Assembly (NCBI RefSeq): GCF_001690275.1
Contig: NZ_LZGW01000003.1
Coordinates: forward strand, 1 to 64,000
Source: Gilliamella sp. WF3-4
GTDB taxonomy: Bacteria; Pseudomonadota; Gammaproteobacteria; Enterobacterales; Orbaceae
DNA: 64,000 nucleotides
Reading direction: 5' to 3'
Position 1 is the stretch's first letter. Each line of letters opens with the position of its first letter. Made by a program: the position numbers and the translations under genes. This document shows, one piece after another, positions 37,095-46,332 of this stretch. Under the pieces are notes generated by a model. That model worked only from the letters and a program-made list of their open reading frames with translations, was not told where the DNA came from and ran no database searches.

Positions 37095-37120
37095 ATAAAT
37101 AAAAACAGCCTGAAAGGCTA
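37095..37120 (-). terminator. Hairpin between the lipoprotein gene and ptsH
   Basis: AGCCT, TTC, AGGCT, then GTTTTTA on the - strand. It probably ends the transcript of the lipoprotein gene at 37191; it could alternatively lie in the pts leader. Confidence 0.6.
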
Positions 37121-37190
37121 GTAAGATTTCATATATCTTTTATATTAGGTCAATCGTATTATCTTAATTTATTAAGATAGTCATATTTGA

Positions 37191-37523
37191 TCAATACTGA
37201 TAGATACGCGTGATCTTATCACTGCATTTTTTAAATTCTACCTGTCCATGAATCCCATGTTTTATATTTTCAAAAACCATTTCTTCACTACCATCAAGCT
37301 GTGATGCTCGTATCTCTTCTCTACAGAAAGTTTCAAATCGTTGTAATTCTTGCTCACTATCACCTAATTTATAAGCTTTAGGTAAATCTTGACCTGTTAC
37401 ATTAGTATGTATTTTGTTTCGCACATCAAGGACAATCATACCTTTATTTGATAGAAATAAGCCACAGGCAGTTAATGATAATGATAATCCTACAAAAAAT
37501 AATAGCTGCAGAAACAATTTCAT
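37191..37523 (-). CDS. Small lipoprotein, unknown function
   Basis: 110 aa from the ATG at 37523; a TTG seven codons earlier is less likely. The signal sequence KLFLQLLFFVGLSLS ends in the lipobox LTAC, so the mature protein is probably lipid-anchored. The remainder is a compact domain with SEQELQRFETFCREEI and a terminal YQY. Unassigned. Not part of the pts operon if the hairpin at 37095 works. Confidence 0.7.
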   Translation of the reverse strand: MKLFLQLLFFVGLSLSLTACGLFLSNKGMIVLDVRNKIHTNVTGQDLPKAYKLGDSEQELQRFETFCREEIRASQLDGSEEMVFENIKHGIHGQVEFKKCSDKITRIYQY

Positions 37524-37658
37524 GGTTAATTCTACAATGTTCAAAATAATTCCTTTATAAAGTGCAGGAACCTGTTTATTATTTATAATTATATACTAAT
37601 AATCAGAGAAAGTGCAGAGTACATTTTTTTATGATGCAATAAGACTAAGGTGAAGTTT

Positions 37659-38201
37659 ATGTCAAATGCGATTAATTATGACGAATTTAATGGTCAACTA
37701 ATTCAAAATAAAATAGGTATTACCGCAGCCGAACTGCACGGTTTTCTTTCAGGCATATTAGCTGGCGGTAATTTTGATGAAAGTTGGCATCCATTGGTTG
37801 AAGATATGTTAAACAATGGTCAAAAAATGCCCGCATCATTAGATGAAAAAATAAGCCATCTTTATACGCTTACCAAACAACAATTCTTTGAAGAAGATTT
37901 CAGCTTCCAATTATTACTAAGTGATAAGGATTTATATGCGCAGCTTGATGATCTAGTCGGCTGGGTGAATCATTTCTTGCTTGGCATTGGACTTGTACAA
38001 CCTAAAATTAATCACATCAAAGGTGATGTTGGTGAGGCTATTTATGATCTTCGCCAAATTGTTAAATTGGGTTATGACGAAAATGAAGATCAGCAAGAAC
38101 TTGGTTTTGCTTTTGAAGAAATAAAAGAGTATGTTCGCATAACTTCGATGCTATGTTTTGATGAATTTAATGAGCCAGATATTCGCCCAACAATCCATTA
38201 A
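37659..38201 (+). CDS. ygfB: YgfB/UPF0149 family protein
   Basis: 180 aa from the ATG at 37659, which has AAGG eight bases upstream; a GTG three codons earlier is possible. It has the family marks TAAELHGFLSGILAGG and DLVGWVNHFLLGIGL, and the end EIKEYVRITSMLCFDEF. Molecular role not settled. It sits 32 nt before pepP, the same order as the E. coli ygfB-pepP operon. Confidence 0.92.
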   Translation: MSNAINYDEFNGQLIQNKIGITAAELHGFLSGILAGGNFDESWHPLVEDMLNNGQKMPASLDEKISHLYTLTKQQFFEEDFSFQLLLSDKDLYAQLDDLVGWVNHFLLGIGLVQPKINHIKGDVGEAIYDLRQIVKLGYDENEDQQELGFAFEEIKEYVRITSMLCFDEFNEPDIRPTIH

Positions 38202-38233
38202 TAATAGTAATTACACACCTCAAGGCCATTATA

Positions 38234-39553
38234 ATGATAAACACCGATATCAAAACAGAACTCTTGGCACGGCGAGAGAAATTATTAGCCGAAATGGTGC
38301 CAAATAGTATTGCTCTTTTTTTTGCAGCTCCAGAAGTTGTACGTAGTAATGATACGCATTACCCATATCGACAAAATAGTGATTTTTGGTATTTTACTCT
38401 TTTTGCCGAACCAGAAGCGGTTTTTGTGGTCATTAAACAAAAGGATAATACACCGAAATATGTATTATTTAACCGCAAAAAAGATGCTTTGGCAGAAATA
38501 TGGACAGGTTACCGTTTAGGGCAGCAAGCCGCATTAAAGACTATATTTATTGATGAGGCATATTTATTTGATGAAATTGATAGGATATTACCTGATTTAT
38601 TAAATGGTAAAACGGCAGTTTATCATGCTGATCAACAGTATGCATATGCAGATGGTATTGTGGATCATGCGATTAACACCTTACGACAAGGTAGTAGAAT
38701 GAATTTATCTGCGCCTAATTGTAAAATTGATTGGCGTCCTATCGTCCATGAAATGCGCATGGTTAAATCAGATTTTGAAATAGAACTTTTACGTCAAGCT
38801 TGCAAGATTAGTGCAAAAGCTCATATTAGCGCTATGCAAAAATGTCAACCGAATATGCATGAATATCAATTAGAGGCCGAAATTTTACATGAGTTTGCTT
38901 GGCATGGCGCCCGCTCACCGTCTTATAATACTATTGTAGGTAGTGGTAATAATGGTTGCATTTTACATTATGAAAATAACAGTGATCAGTTAAAAGATGG
39001 TGATTTAGTTTTGATTGATGCGGGTTGTGAATACCAATACTATGCAGGAGATATTACACGCACTTTTCCGATTAATGGTAAATTTAGCCAAGCTCAGCGT
39101 GAAATTTATGACATTGTTTTAGCATCGCAATATCAAGCTATTAAATTATTTAAGCCAGGCACATCAATTATGGATGTGAATAATCATGTTATTAGAACGA
39201 TGGTAGAAGGTTTAGTTAAATTAGGTATTATGCAAGGAGATATAGATACTTTAATTGCTAACAAAGCCTACACTCACTATTATATGCACAGTTTAGGACA
39301 TTGGTTAGGCATAGATGTGCATGATGTTGGTAGTGATCGCAACCGCATTTTAGAGCCTGGTATGGTATTAACAGTTGAGCCAGGGCTTTATATTAACCAA
39401 GATGCAAATGTGCCGGCACAATATAAAGGCATAGGTATTCGGATTGAAGATAATATTTTAATTACTGAGTCAGGCAATGAAGTATTGACCTCTGATGTGC
39501 CCAAAGATCCAGTAAAAATTGAAAAATTGATGGCAAACAAATTTGCTTATTAG
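38234..39553 (+). CDS. pepP: Xaa-Pro aminopeptidase P
   Basis: 439 aa, M24B metallopeptidase. It removes N-terminal residues preceding proline. The N-terminal AMP_N domain has HYPYRQNSDFWYFTLFAEPE. The metal-binding residues lie in LIDAGCEYQYYAGDITRTFP, HSLGHWLGIDVHDVG, TVEPGLYI and GIRIEDNILIT. Cytoplasmic. Downstream ubiH/ubiI-type genes of the E. coli operon are absent here; tonB follows in the opposite direction. Confidence 0.97.
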   Translation: MINTDIKTELLARREKLLAEMVPNSIALFFAAPEVVRSNDTHYPYRQNSDFWYFTLFAEPEAVFVVIKQKDNTPKYVLFNRKKDALAEIWTGYRLGQQAALKTIFIDEAYLFDEIDRILPDLLNGKTAVYHADQQYAYADGIVDHAINTLRQGSRMNLSAPNCKIDWRPIVHEMRMVKSDFEIELLRQACKISAKAHISAMQKCQPNMHEYQLEAEILHEFAWHGARSPSYNTIVGSGNNGCILHYENNSDQLKDGDLVLIDAGCEYQYYAGDITRTFPINGKFSQAQREIYDIVLASQYQAIKLFKPGTSIMDVNNHVIRTMVEGLVKLGIMQGDIDTLIANKAYTHYYMHSLGHWLGIDVHDVGSDRNRILEPGMVLTVEPGLYINQDANVPAQYKGIGIRIEDNILITESGNEVLTSDVPKDPVKIEKLMANKFAY

Positions 39554-39579
39554 TTGTTTTGCTTATTAGTTGTATCGTT

Positions 39580-39611
39580 GCCATAATTTTTTAATTGAAG
39601 TTATGGCTTTT
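39580..39611 (+). terminator. pepP terminator
   Basis: GCCATAA, a 14-nt loop, TTATGGC then TTTT, 27 nt after pepP. Confidence 0.65.
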
Positions 39612-39626
39612 CTATCGACATCATTA

Positions 39627-40466
39627 TTAACCTAGACTAATTGATTTATCGCGATTAAAGATAATTTTTATTTTTAAATCTTTGCTAGCAATTGGTTGAT
39701 ACTTCCAACTTTTCATGGCGTTGATTACTGAACGATTAAAAATATTATTAGGATTAGCCTCTATTATCCGAATATTTTCAACCCGCCCATCTTTGTTAAC
39801 ATCAAACATAGCAATCACATAACCTTCTAAACGCATATCAAGCGCTCGCCGTGGGTATTCGGGTTGATTTCGTCTAATTGGTGAAGGGTTGCCTGAATAT
39901 CGCTGACTATCTGAAATCTTTGGAGCTACGGAAGTATTAGCGACATTTTCACTGGCAACCTCTTGCCTGACTTGTTGACGTGAAGCTTTTGGGGCTGGTG
40001 AGCGTTGTTTCTTCTTTTTTGATTCTTTTTTCACCACGATGTTCTTTTGGGAATCTACAGTAGGTTTGTTAGGTATTTTTTCAACAATAGGATCGGTTGT
40101 TTCTTCTTTAACAACTTCTGGTTCAACAACTGGATCAGTGGGAATTTCTTCAATCGGTTTATTATCAATAAGTTCGCTATTTTCCACACCTTTAATATCG
40201 GGGGTATTTTCTACTAATGATTGCTCGGGAGCTGCCAATTGCGATAAATCGACCATAACAGCTTTAATTGCATTATCGCCTTCATCAATAACAATATTTT
40301 CAGCAAATAAGGCCGAGCTAAACAGTAGTGCAAATAATACAAGATGTGACACTACGGAAGCCGATGTGCATATATAGCGACTCTTAGGCTTCTTTTTCGT
40401 AGGGCTCAAAGGAGCCTTAGCATTATCTATGTCTATATCAAAGTTAATCTTCATAGCAATAATCAT
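39627..40466 (-). CDS. tonB: TonB energy-transducing protein
   Basis: 279 aa. A single N-terminal membrane helix (residues about 35-57, ASVVSHLVLFALLFSSALFA) is followed by a Pro/Glu/Lys-rich periplasmic linker and the C-terminal TonB domain (YPRRALDMRLEGYVIAMFDV, ENIRIIEANPNNIF, AMKSWKYQP). It links ExbB-ExbD proton-motive energy to outer-membrane siderophore and B12 receptors. Two ATGs five codons apart are possible starts. A Fur-box-like site lies 28-46 nt upstream, so iron repression is likely. Confidence 0.93.
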   Translation of the reverse strand: MIIAMKINFDIDIDNAKAPLSPTKKKPKSRYICTSASVVSHLVLFALLFSSALFAENIVIDEGDNAIKAVMVDLSQLAAPEQSLVENTPDIKGVENSELIDNKPIEEIPTDPVVEPEVVKEETTDPIVEKIPNKPTVDSQKNIVVKKESKKKKQRSPAPKASRQQVRQEVASENVANTSVAPKISDSQRYSGNPSPIRRNQPEYPRRALDMRLEGYVIAMFDVNKDGRVENIRIIEANPNNIFNRSVINAMKSWKYQPIASKDLKIKIIFNRDKSISLG

Positions 40467-40493
40467 TTTTAACTTAAGTTAAGTATTCTAGAT

Positions 40494-40512
40494 GAAAATG
40501 CTTATCATTTGT
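40494..40512. promoter_or_regulatory. Putative Fur box between tonB and ispB
   Basis: On the - strand ACAAATGATAAGCATTTTC matches the 19-bp Fur consensus GATAATGATAATCATTATC at 14 positions, including 12 of 13 in the central AATGATAATCATT. It lies upstream of tonB, a classic Fur target. Confidence 0.6.
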
Positions 40513-40608
40513 AGCATTTTTTGAAATATGATAGATAAGGCCTTGTTGCATCATGATATTTATCAGATAATAGAAAATAGATATCTATTATTTATAATGG
40601 TTAGGCTG

Positions 40609-41595
40609 ATGAACACTCCGTCAATGAATCAAATACTCGATCTTGTTAAAGACGATTTAATAAAAGTAAATCAAGCTATACAAGCAGAACTTAGTTCTGA
40701 TGTGGCTTTAATTAATCAGTTAGGTAATTACATCATTAGTAGTGGTGGAAAGCGCATACGCCCTGTTATTGCATTATTAATTGCTAAAGCACTTCACTAT
40801 CAAGGCGATAAACATATTATCACAGCAGCTTTTATTGAATTTATTCATACTGCCACTTTATTGCATGATGATGTTGTTGATGAGTCTGACTTACGCCGTG
40901 GTAAATCGACCGCTAATGCAATTTTTGGTAATGCTGCAAGTGTGCTTGTTGGTGATTATATTTATACACGTTCTTTTCAAATGATGGTGCGTACAGAATC
41001 TTTTAAAGTATTGACGATCATGTCGGCGGCAACAAATGTGATTGCTGAAGGTGAAGTACAACAATTGATTAATTGTAACGATCCCGATATCACGAAAGAA
41101 CAATATTTAGATGTTATTTATCGCAAAACCGCACGTTTATTTGAGGCGACCGCACATTCTGCTGCGGTCTTAGCTGGTGCAAACGAGCAGCAAGAGATTG
41201 CTTTGCAAGAATATGGCAAATATTTAGGTACAGCTTTTCAAATCATTGATGATCTACTCGATTATAGCGCTGATAGCAACCAAAAATTAGGTAAAAATTT
41301 AGGCGATGATCTTAACGAAGGTAAACCAACCTTACCGCTTTTACATGCAATGCGCCACACTAAAAATGCTCAAGATGCAACTTTAATTCGTCAAGCAATA
41401 GAGCAAGGTAATGGGCGAAATTTATTAGATCGTATATTACAAATCATGGATGAATGTGGTTCGCTAGATTTTACGTTACAAACCGCTCAAGAAGAGGCTC
41501 AAAAAGCGTTTGATGTTGTCGCTATTTTACCCGATTCACCCTATAAACAAGCATTACAAGATCTTGCCTTATTGTCAGTAAAAAGAGAGAACTAA
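40609..41595 (+). CDS. ispB: Octaprenyl diphosphate synthase
   Basis: 328 aa from the ATG at 40609 (MNTPSMNQILDLVKDD), where the family normally starts; a frame to 40528 is longer. It makes the octaprenyl side chain of ubiquinone/menaquinone from FPP and IPP. The first Asp-rich motif is LLHDDVVDESDLRRG and the second is IIDDLLDYSAD; GGKRIRP and NLGDDLNEGKPTLPLLHAM are typical. Divergent from tonB. Confidence 0.96.
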   Translation: MNTPSMNQILDLVKDDLIKVNQAIQAELSSDVALINQLGNYIISSGGKRIRPVIALLIAKALHYQGDKHIITAAFIEFIHTATLLHDDVVDESDLRRGKSTANAIFGNAASVLVGDYIYTRSFQMMVRTESFKVLTIMSAATNVIAEGEVQQLINCNDPDITKEQYLDVIYRKTARLFEATAHSAAVLAGANEQQEIALQEYGKYLGTAFQIIDDLLDYSADSNQKLGKNLGDDLNEGKPTLPLLHAMRHTKNAQDATLIRQAIEQGNGRNLLDRILQIMDECGSLDFTLQTAQEEAQKAFDVVAILPDSPYKQALQDLALLSVKREN

Positions 41596-41632
41596 TTAAC
41601 AGATAAACTAGTCTGTTATTAGTTAATTTTAT
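41594..41632 (+). terminator. Hairpin after ispB
   Basis: AACAGA and TCTGTT pair immediately after the stop, extended by ATTAA/TTAAT-type flanks, then TTTTAT. AT-rich and only moderately convincing. Confidence 0.45.
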
Positions 41633-41713
41633 GTTCAAGTGCATGCCTACTTAAAATGCTTTGTCACCCGTTGTATATGCAATAATTTCAAAATTCAATT
41701 ATGGTAATTCTGT

Positions 41714-42586
41714 ATGCTTAGAAGATTTTTGCCTATTTTTTTTATTTTAATTTCAATGATTTCGGTTCAAGGTAGCGCATCTATAGCCAAATATTTGTTT
41801 CCTATTCTCGGGCCTCAAGGAATGACTGCTTGGCGGTTATTTTTTTCGGCAATTTTGTTAGTTTTGATATTTAAACCATGGCGCAAAGTCATGACCAAAA
41901 AAGCATTGAAATACATTTTTTTATATGGCATATCAATTGGTTGTATGAATTTAGCTTTTTATAACGCGATTGCAAGAATTCCGATAGGTATTGCTGTTGG
42001 CATTGAACTCACTGGACCTATTGTAGTGGCAATGTGCTCTTCTCGAAAAGTGCTTGATTTTATTTGGTTAGGTGTTGCCATTGTCGGCCTTGCTATGCTT
42101 TTGCCTATTCATCAAGCATCAAACCATTTAGATCCCATTGGGATTTTATATGCGCTATTAGCAGGAAGTGGTTGGGCATGTTATATCTTATTTGGGCGTA
42201 AAGCTAGCGCCCTTCATGGTTCATCAAGTGTCGCAATTGGGTCGGTTATTGCTTCGTGCTTTTTATTTCCTATCGGTATCTGGCAAACTGGTAGCGCCAT
42301 GTTTTCATTAGAACTTATTCCGATGGTTTTTGTCGTTTCATTATTAGCATCGGCAATTCCTTATGGGTTAGATATGATGGCTTTGCCTAAATTACCGGCT
42401 AAAACATTTAGTACATTAATGAGTTTATCGCCCGTTTTTGCAGCACTTTCTGGACTAATTGTGTTACATGAACAATTAACCTACTATCAGTGGTTAGCAA
42501 TTGTTTTTATCATTATATCGTCGATGGGGACAGTACTTGCAATCAGTCAACCGACAAAGCTTAAATCGACTAGACCAAGCAATTAA
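41714..42586 (+). CDS. rhtA: EamA-family exporter, RhtA-like
   Basis: 290 aa with about ten hydrophobic helices. Closest remembered family is RhtA, the threonine/homoserine exporter: the N-terminal ISVQGSASIAKYLFPILGPQ, IGIAVGIELTGPIVVAMCSS, AGSGWACYILFGRKASALHG and LPAKTFSTLMSLSPVFAALS match it segment by segment. It is a two-EamA-domain inner-membrane transporter. Substrate here is inferred from the family. Confidence 0.85.
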   Translation: MLRRFLPIFFILISMISVQGSASIAKYLFPILGPQGMTAWRLFFSAILLVLIFKPWRKVMTKKALKYIFLYGISIGCMNLAFYNAIARIPIGIAVGIELTGPIVVAMCSSRKVLDFIWLGVAIVGLAMLLPIHQASNHLDPIGILYALLAGSGWACYILFGRKASALHGSSSVAIGSVIASCFLFPIGIWQTGSAMFSLELIPMVFVVSLLASAIPYGLDMMALPKLPAKTFSTLMSLSPVFAALSGLIVLHEQLTYYQWLAIVFIIISSMGTVLAISQPTKLKSTRPSN

Positions 42587-42593
42587 CGGTAAT

Positions 42594-42615
42594 ACCGTGC
42601 TGTTGCGAGCACGGT
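42594..42615. terminator. Hairpin between rhtA-like gene and ffh
   Basis: ACCGTGCT, GTTGCG, AGCACGGT: a perfect 8-bp GC-rich stem between convergent genes, but with only weak T tracts. It probably acts as a transcription barrier in both directions. Confidence 0.6.
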
Positions 42616-42687
42616 AATCTTTGCAGAAAACTTTTAGTTAAAGATAGGACAAGCTATTTTTTAGCTAAAAACAGTGTATATGGTGAT

Positions 42688-44058
42688 TTAACGAGGTGGG
42701 AATCCCATGCCTCCTCCGCCCATTAATCCTTTCATTTGGCGCATCATTTTCATCATGCCTCCACCTTTCATTTTCTTCATCATTTTTTGCATATCTTCGA
42801 ACTGTTTTAATAGTTTATTGACATCTTGAACTTGAGTTCCTGAACCATTTGCAATGCGGCGTTTGCGCGATCCTTTAATAATTTCAGGGTTAGCGCGCTC
42901 TTTTAATGTCATTGAACCAATAATTGCTTCCATTTTTATGGTAATTTTATCATCCATTTGAGCTTTGATGTGATCTGGAAGTTGACCAACACCCGGTAAT
43001 TTAGCCAGCATTGCTCCCATTCCGCCCATATTACGCATCTGTTTGAGTTGATCTTGAAAATCGTTAAAATCAAATTTGTCGCCTTTTTTTAGCTTTCTAG
43101 CAATTTTTTCAGCTTTTTCGCGATCGACATTACTTTGTAGTTCTTCAATTAAAGAGATGACATCTCCCATCCCCAAAATTCGCGAAGCAATACGGTCTGG
43201 GTAAAATGGCTCTAACGCATCAGTTTTTTCTCCCATCCCTAAAAATTTAATTGGTTTACCTGTGATATGGCGAATAGATAATGCTGCCCCACCACGAGCA
43301 TCACCATCAACTTTGGTTAAAATCACACCAGTGAGTGGTAAAGCATCGTTGAATGCTTTAGCTGTGTTTGCTGCATCTTGCCCTGTCATAGCATCAACCA
43401 CAAACAATGTTTCAATTGGATTAATTGCTTGATGTAGTGCTTTGATTTCATCCATCATGTCATTATCAATGTGCAAACGACCAGCGGTATCGACAATGAG
43501 CACATCAAAAAATTGCAATTTTGCATGGGAAATTGCTTTATTAACAATATTAACAGGTTTTTCAGTAATATCAGATGGGAAGAATTCGACATCAATCGCT
43601 TTAGCCAGTGTTTCTAACTGTTTAATTGCAGCGGGTCGATAAACGTCCGCAGACACAACTAGCACTTTCTTTTTTTGTTTTTCTTTGAGGAATTTAGCTA
43701 GTTTAGCGACACTGGTTGTTTTACCTGCACCTTGTAATCCTGCCATTAACATGACAGCGGGAGGCTGGGTTGCCAAATTAAGTGAACTATTGACTTCCCC
43801 CATTGCGCTTGTCAGCTCGGCTTGAACTATTTTAATGAATTCTTGACCAGGCGTAAGACTTTTGCTGACATCTAAGCCAACAGCTTTTTCTTTAACTTGA
43901 TTAATAAAGTCACGAACCACAGGCAGTGCAACATCAGCTTCAAGTAATGCCATACGTACATCGCGTAGTGCATCTTTGATATTGTCTTCAGATAATCGCC
44001 CACGGCCACTGATATTGCGGAATGTCTGTGATAAACGGTCGGTTAAATTCTCAAACAT
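42688..44058 (-). CDS. ffh: Signal recognition particle protein Ffh
   Basis: 456 aa. It binds 4.5S RNA and nascent signal sequences and delivers ribosomes to FtsY at the membrane. NG domain: N-domain start FENLTDRLSQTFRNISGRGR, the P-loop GLQGAGKTTSVAKLAKFL, DTAGRLHID, TKVDGDARGGAALSI. The Met-rich M domain covers the last 150 residues (KKMKGGGMMKMMRQMKGLMG). The usual neighbour rpsP is not next to it here. Confidence 0.98.
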   Translation of the reverse strand: MFENLTDRLSQTFRNISGRGRLSEDNIKDALRDVRMALLEADVALPVVRDFINQVKEKAVGLDVSKSLTPGQEFIKIVQAELTSAMGEVNSSLNLATQPPAVMLMAGLQGAGKTTSVAKLAKFLKEKQKKKVLVVSADVYRPAAIKQLETLAKAIDVEFFPSDITEKPVNIVNKAISHAKLQFFDVLIVDTAGRLHIDNDMMDEIKALHQAINPIETLFVVDAMTGQDAANTAKAFNDALPLTGVILTKVDGDARGGAALSIRHITGKPIKFLGMGEKTDALEPFYPDRIASRILGMGDVISLIEELQSNVDREKAEKIARKLKKGDKFDFNDFQDQLKQMRNMGGMGAMLAKLPGVGQLPDHIKAQMDDKITIKMEAIIGSMTLKERANPEIIKGSRKRRIANGSGTQVQDVNKLLKQFEDMQKMMKKMKGGGMMKMMRQMKGLMGGGGMGFPPR

Positions 44059-44249
44059 ATTAACTCTCGTAATAAATAAAAAATTACGATTATCATATCA
44101 GAAAATTACCATAAGTCCCACGATCATAATTTTGCGTTGACTTGACACCAAATTGTGTTCCTGTTGAAATGAGGGAAGAGAAAAAGATCACATTGATTAT
44201 TTTAATAATTAAAAAAGCAAATAATAGATTAAAAAGGAGAAAATCGAAT

Positions 44250-44633
44250 ATGGCAAAAGTAATTAGCACTGACAAAGCACCTGCGGCTATTGGCCCTTAT
44301 GTTCAAGCTGTCGATTTAGGTAATATGTTATTTGCCTCAGGGCAAATCCCACTAAATCCAACAACAGGTGAAATGCCAAGTTGTGTGAAAGAGCAAGCGA
44401 AACAGAGTTTAGCTAATGTTAAAGCGATTGTCACAAAAGCAGGTTATCAAGTGAATAATATCGTTAAAACCACTATTTTTTTAGCCGATATGAATGACTT
44501 TACCGCTGTAAATGAAGTATATGAAGCCTTTTTTACTGAAAATAATGCTTCTTTCCCTGCTCGTTCATGTGTCCAAGTTGCACGAATCCCTAAAGATGCT
44601 AAAGTTGAAATTGAAGTTATTGCCGCTAAATAA
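44250..44633 (+). CDS. ridA: 2-iminobutanoate/2-iminopropanoate deaminase RidA
   Basis: 127 aa from the ATG at 44250 with AAGGAG upstream; the longer frame to 44142 has no family similarity. RidA hydrolyses reactive enamine/imine intermediates from PLP enzymes. The family motif APAAIGPYVQAVDLGNMLFA SGQIP is at the N-terminus, and ARSCVQVARIPKDAKVEIEV carries the catalytic Arg and Glu. Cytoplasmic trimer by family. Confidence 0.96.
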   Translation: MAKVISTDKAPAAIGPYVQAVDLGNMLFASGQIPLNPTTGEMPSCVKEQAKQSLANVKAIVTKAGYQVNNIVKTTIFLADMNDFTAVNEVYEAFFTENNASFPARSCVQVARIPKDAKVEIEVIAAK

Positions 44634-44646
44634 ATTACTTATCTGA

Positions 44647-44671
44647 TTAGCACCAAAAGGTGCTAATGTTT
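44647..44671 (+). terminator. ridA terminator
   Basis: TTAGCACC, AAAA, GGTGCTAA, then TGTTTGT, 14 nt after ridA: a perfect 8-bp stem with an imperfect T tract. Confidence 0.7.
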
Positions 44672-44904
44672 GTCAAAAACTTTCAGTAAATAAAGCGTTT
44701 TAGTATAAATTGCACTAAAAAACGTTACATTTTGAGTTATTTTAACCTTTAATTCTTTTTAGCAAAAAAGCTGCAAATTTCTAACCAAAAATCAATTTAA
44801 TTATTTATTGTTAACCTGTTATTTAGTGATTGATTGCTGATTTAGTTGGTGCAATAATCTACAATAATTTATTACTATTTTTTGTGTCAATTTGGATTGT
44901 AAAT

Positions 44905-46098
44905 ATGTTTGAAAAAGTAGAGCCATATGCAGGGGATCCTATTTTATCATTAGTAGCTGAATTTATTAATGATAGTAGAGATAATAAAACTAATTTAAGT
45001 ATTGGTTATTATTATGATGAAAACAGCATAGTTCCTCAATTACAATGCATTAAAACGGCTCGCAATTATGTCTATCACCATAACCAAGATGCTCAGTTGT
45101 ATTTGCCGATGAGTGGTTTACCCGCTTATTGCCAAGCAATTCAATCATTATTATTTGGTGACGACCATGTGGCTTATCAAAACAAACGTATTGCAACGAT
45201 ACAAGCATTAGGCGGATCTGGTGCACTTAAGGTGGGGGCAGATTTTTTATATCGTTATTTTCCAAATTCGCAAGTCTGGGTCAGTGATCCAACATGGGAA
45301 AATCATATTGCTATTTTTAATGGCTCAGGTTTTAAAGTAAATAAATATCCATACTTTGATGCACAATCCTGTGGTGTAAAATTTGAAGCAATGCTTGAAA
45401 CATTAAATCAATTACCTGCCCAAAGCATTGTTTTACTACACCCTTGTTGCCATAATCCAACTGGTGCTGATTTAACGCAAGCACAGTGGGATAAAGTGAT
45501 AGCGGTTTTACAAACACGAAATCTTATTCCATTTATGGACATAGCTTATCAAGGTTTTGGCCAAAGCATTGACGATGATGCTTACGCGATTAGAAAGATG
45601 GCTGATGTTGGCTTGTGTGGATTTATCAGTAACTCCTTTTCAAAAACATTCTCACTTTATGGTGAACGCGTTGGCGGGCTATCTGTTTTATGTGATAACA
45701 GCAAAGTAGCTAGCCACGTATTAGGGCAGTTGCAAGCCACTGTCCGCCAGAATTATTCTAGCCCAGCAGCTTATGGTGCGCAGTTAGTTAGTTATGTTTT
45801 AAATAATCCAGAACTTAAAACACAATGGCTTAAAGAACTCGATGCAATGAGAAATCGAATTGCAACAATGCGATCTACGCTGGTTGAATTATTAAAAAAA
45901 GCTGCTCCTGAGCGTAATTTTGATTATTTGGTTAAACAGCGAGGCATGTTTAGTTATACCGGTTTTAGTAAAGAGCAAGTTACACAATTGAAAGATAATT
46001 TTGCTGTTTATTTGGTGGGCAGCGGAAGAATGTGTGTAGCGGGTTTAAATCACCATAATATCGACCGTGTGGCAGAAGCATTTGCTACATTAAAATAA
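44905..46098 (+). CDS. tyrB: Aromatic-amino-acid aminotransferase
   Basis: 397 aa from the ATG at 44905 ([16 protein letters not shown]), the same length and start as E. coli TyrB; the upstream ATT-rich frame to 44830 is leader. It transfers amino groups to form Tyr, Phe or Asp with PLP. Key segments are [15 protein letters not shown]-like ([20 protein letters not shown]), [24 protein letters not shown] and [17 protein letters not shown], which contains the PLP lysine. TyrB is favoured over AspC by overall pattern; they are close homologues. Confidence 0.9.
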   Translation: MFEKVEPYAGDPILSLVAEFINDSRDNKTNLSIGYYYDENSIVPQLQCIKTARNYVYHHNQDAQLYLPMSGLPAYCQAIQSLLFGDDHVAYQNKRIATIQALGGSGALKVGADFLYRYFPNSQVWVSDPTWENHIAIFNGSGFKVNKYPYFDAQSCGVKFEAMLETLNQLPAQSIVLLHPCCHNPTGADLTQAQWDKVIAVLQTRNLIPFMDIAYQGFGQSIDDDAYAIRKMADVGLCGFISNSFSKTFSLYGERVGGLSVLCDNSKVASHVLGQLQATVRQNYSSPAAYGAQLVSYVLNNPELKTQWLKELDAMRNRIATMRSTLVELLKKAAPERNFDYLVKQRGMFSYTGFSKEQVTQLKDNFAVYLVGSGRMCVAGLNHHNIDRVAEAFATLK

Positions 46099-46124
46099 TC
46101 ATATTACTAAAAGGAGTATATTTT

Positions 46125-46274
46125 ATGTTCCGTAAAATGCTAATTCTAATGTTAGGTGTGGCGATGACAACTCTTATTGTTGGATGTAACACTGTTAAAG
46201 GTGTTGGCGAAGATGTTGAATCAGGTGGAAAGGCCATTTCGCATACTGCTGAAAAAGTCAGTGATAAAATGTAA
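46125..46274 (+). CDS. Entericidin-type small lipoprotein
   Basis: 49 aa. MFRKMLILMLGVAMTTLIVG is a signal sequence ending in the lipobox IVGC. The mature part NTVKGVGEDVESGGKAISHT matches the entericidin EcnA/EcnB pattern (NTxxGxGxDxxxxGxxI). AAGGAG lies eight bases before the ATG. Entericidins are tiny outer-membrane lipoproteins linked to stationary-phase lysis and its antidote. Only one of the usual EcnA-EcnB pair is present. Confidence 0.85.
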   Translation: MFRKMLILMLGVAMTTLIVGCNTVKGVGEDVESGGKAISHTAEKVSDKM

Positions 46275-46332
46275 TTAAGGATATAGATATGCCTATAAAC
46301 ATTCTAACATCTGGAATATAGTTAGAATAAAA

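Noticed and set aside
44830-44904. N-terminal extension of TyrB by 25 residues
   Set aside because: The family starts at MFEKV, and the upstream codons are a hydrophobic AT-rich leader.
44780-44904. TyrR operator upstream of tyrB
   Set aside because: Only half-site resemblance (TGTAAA) with no proper partner; not supported.
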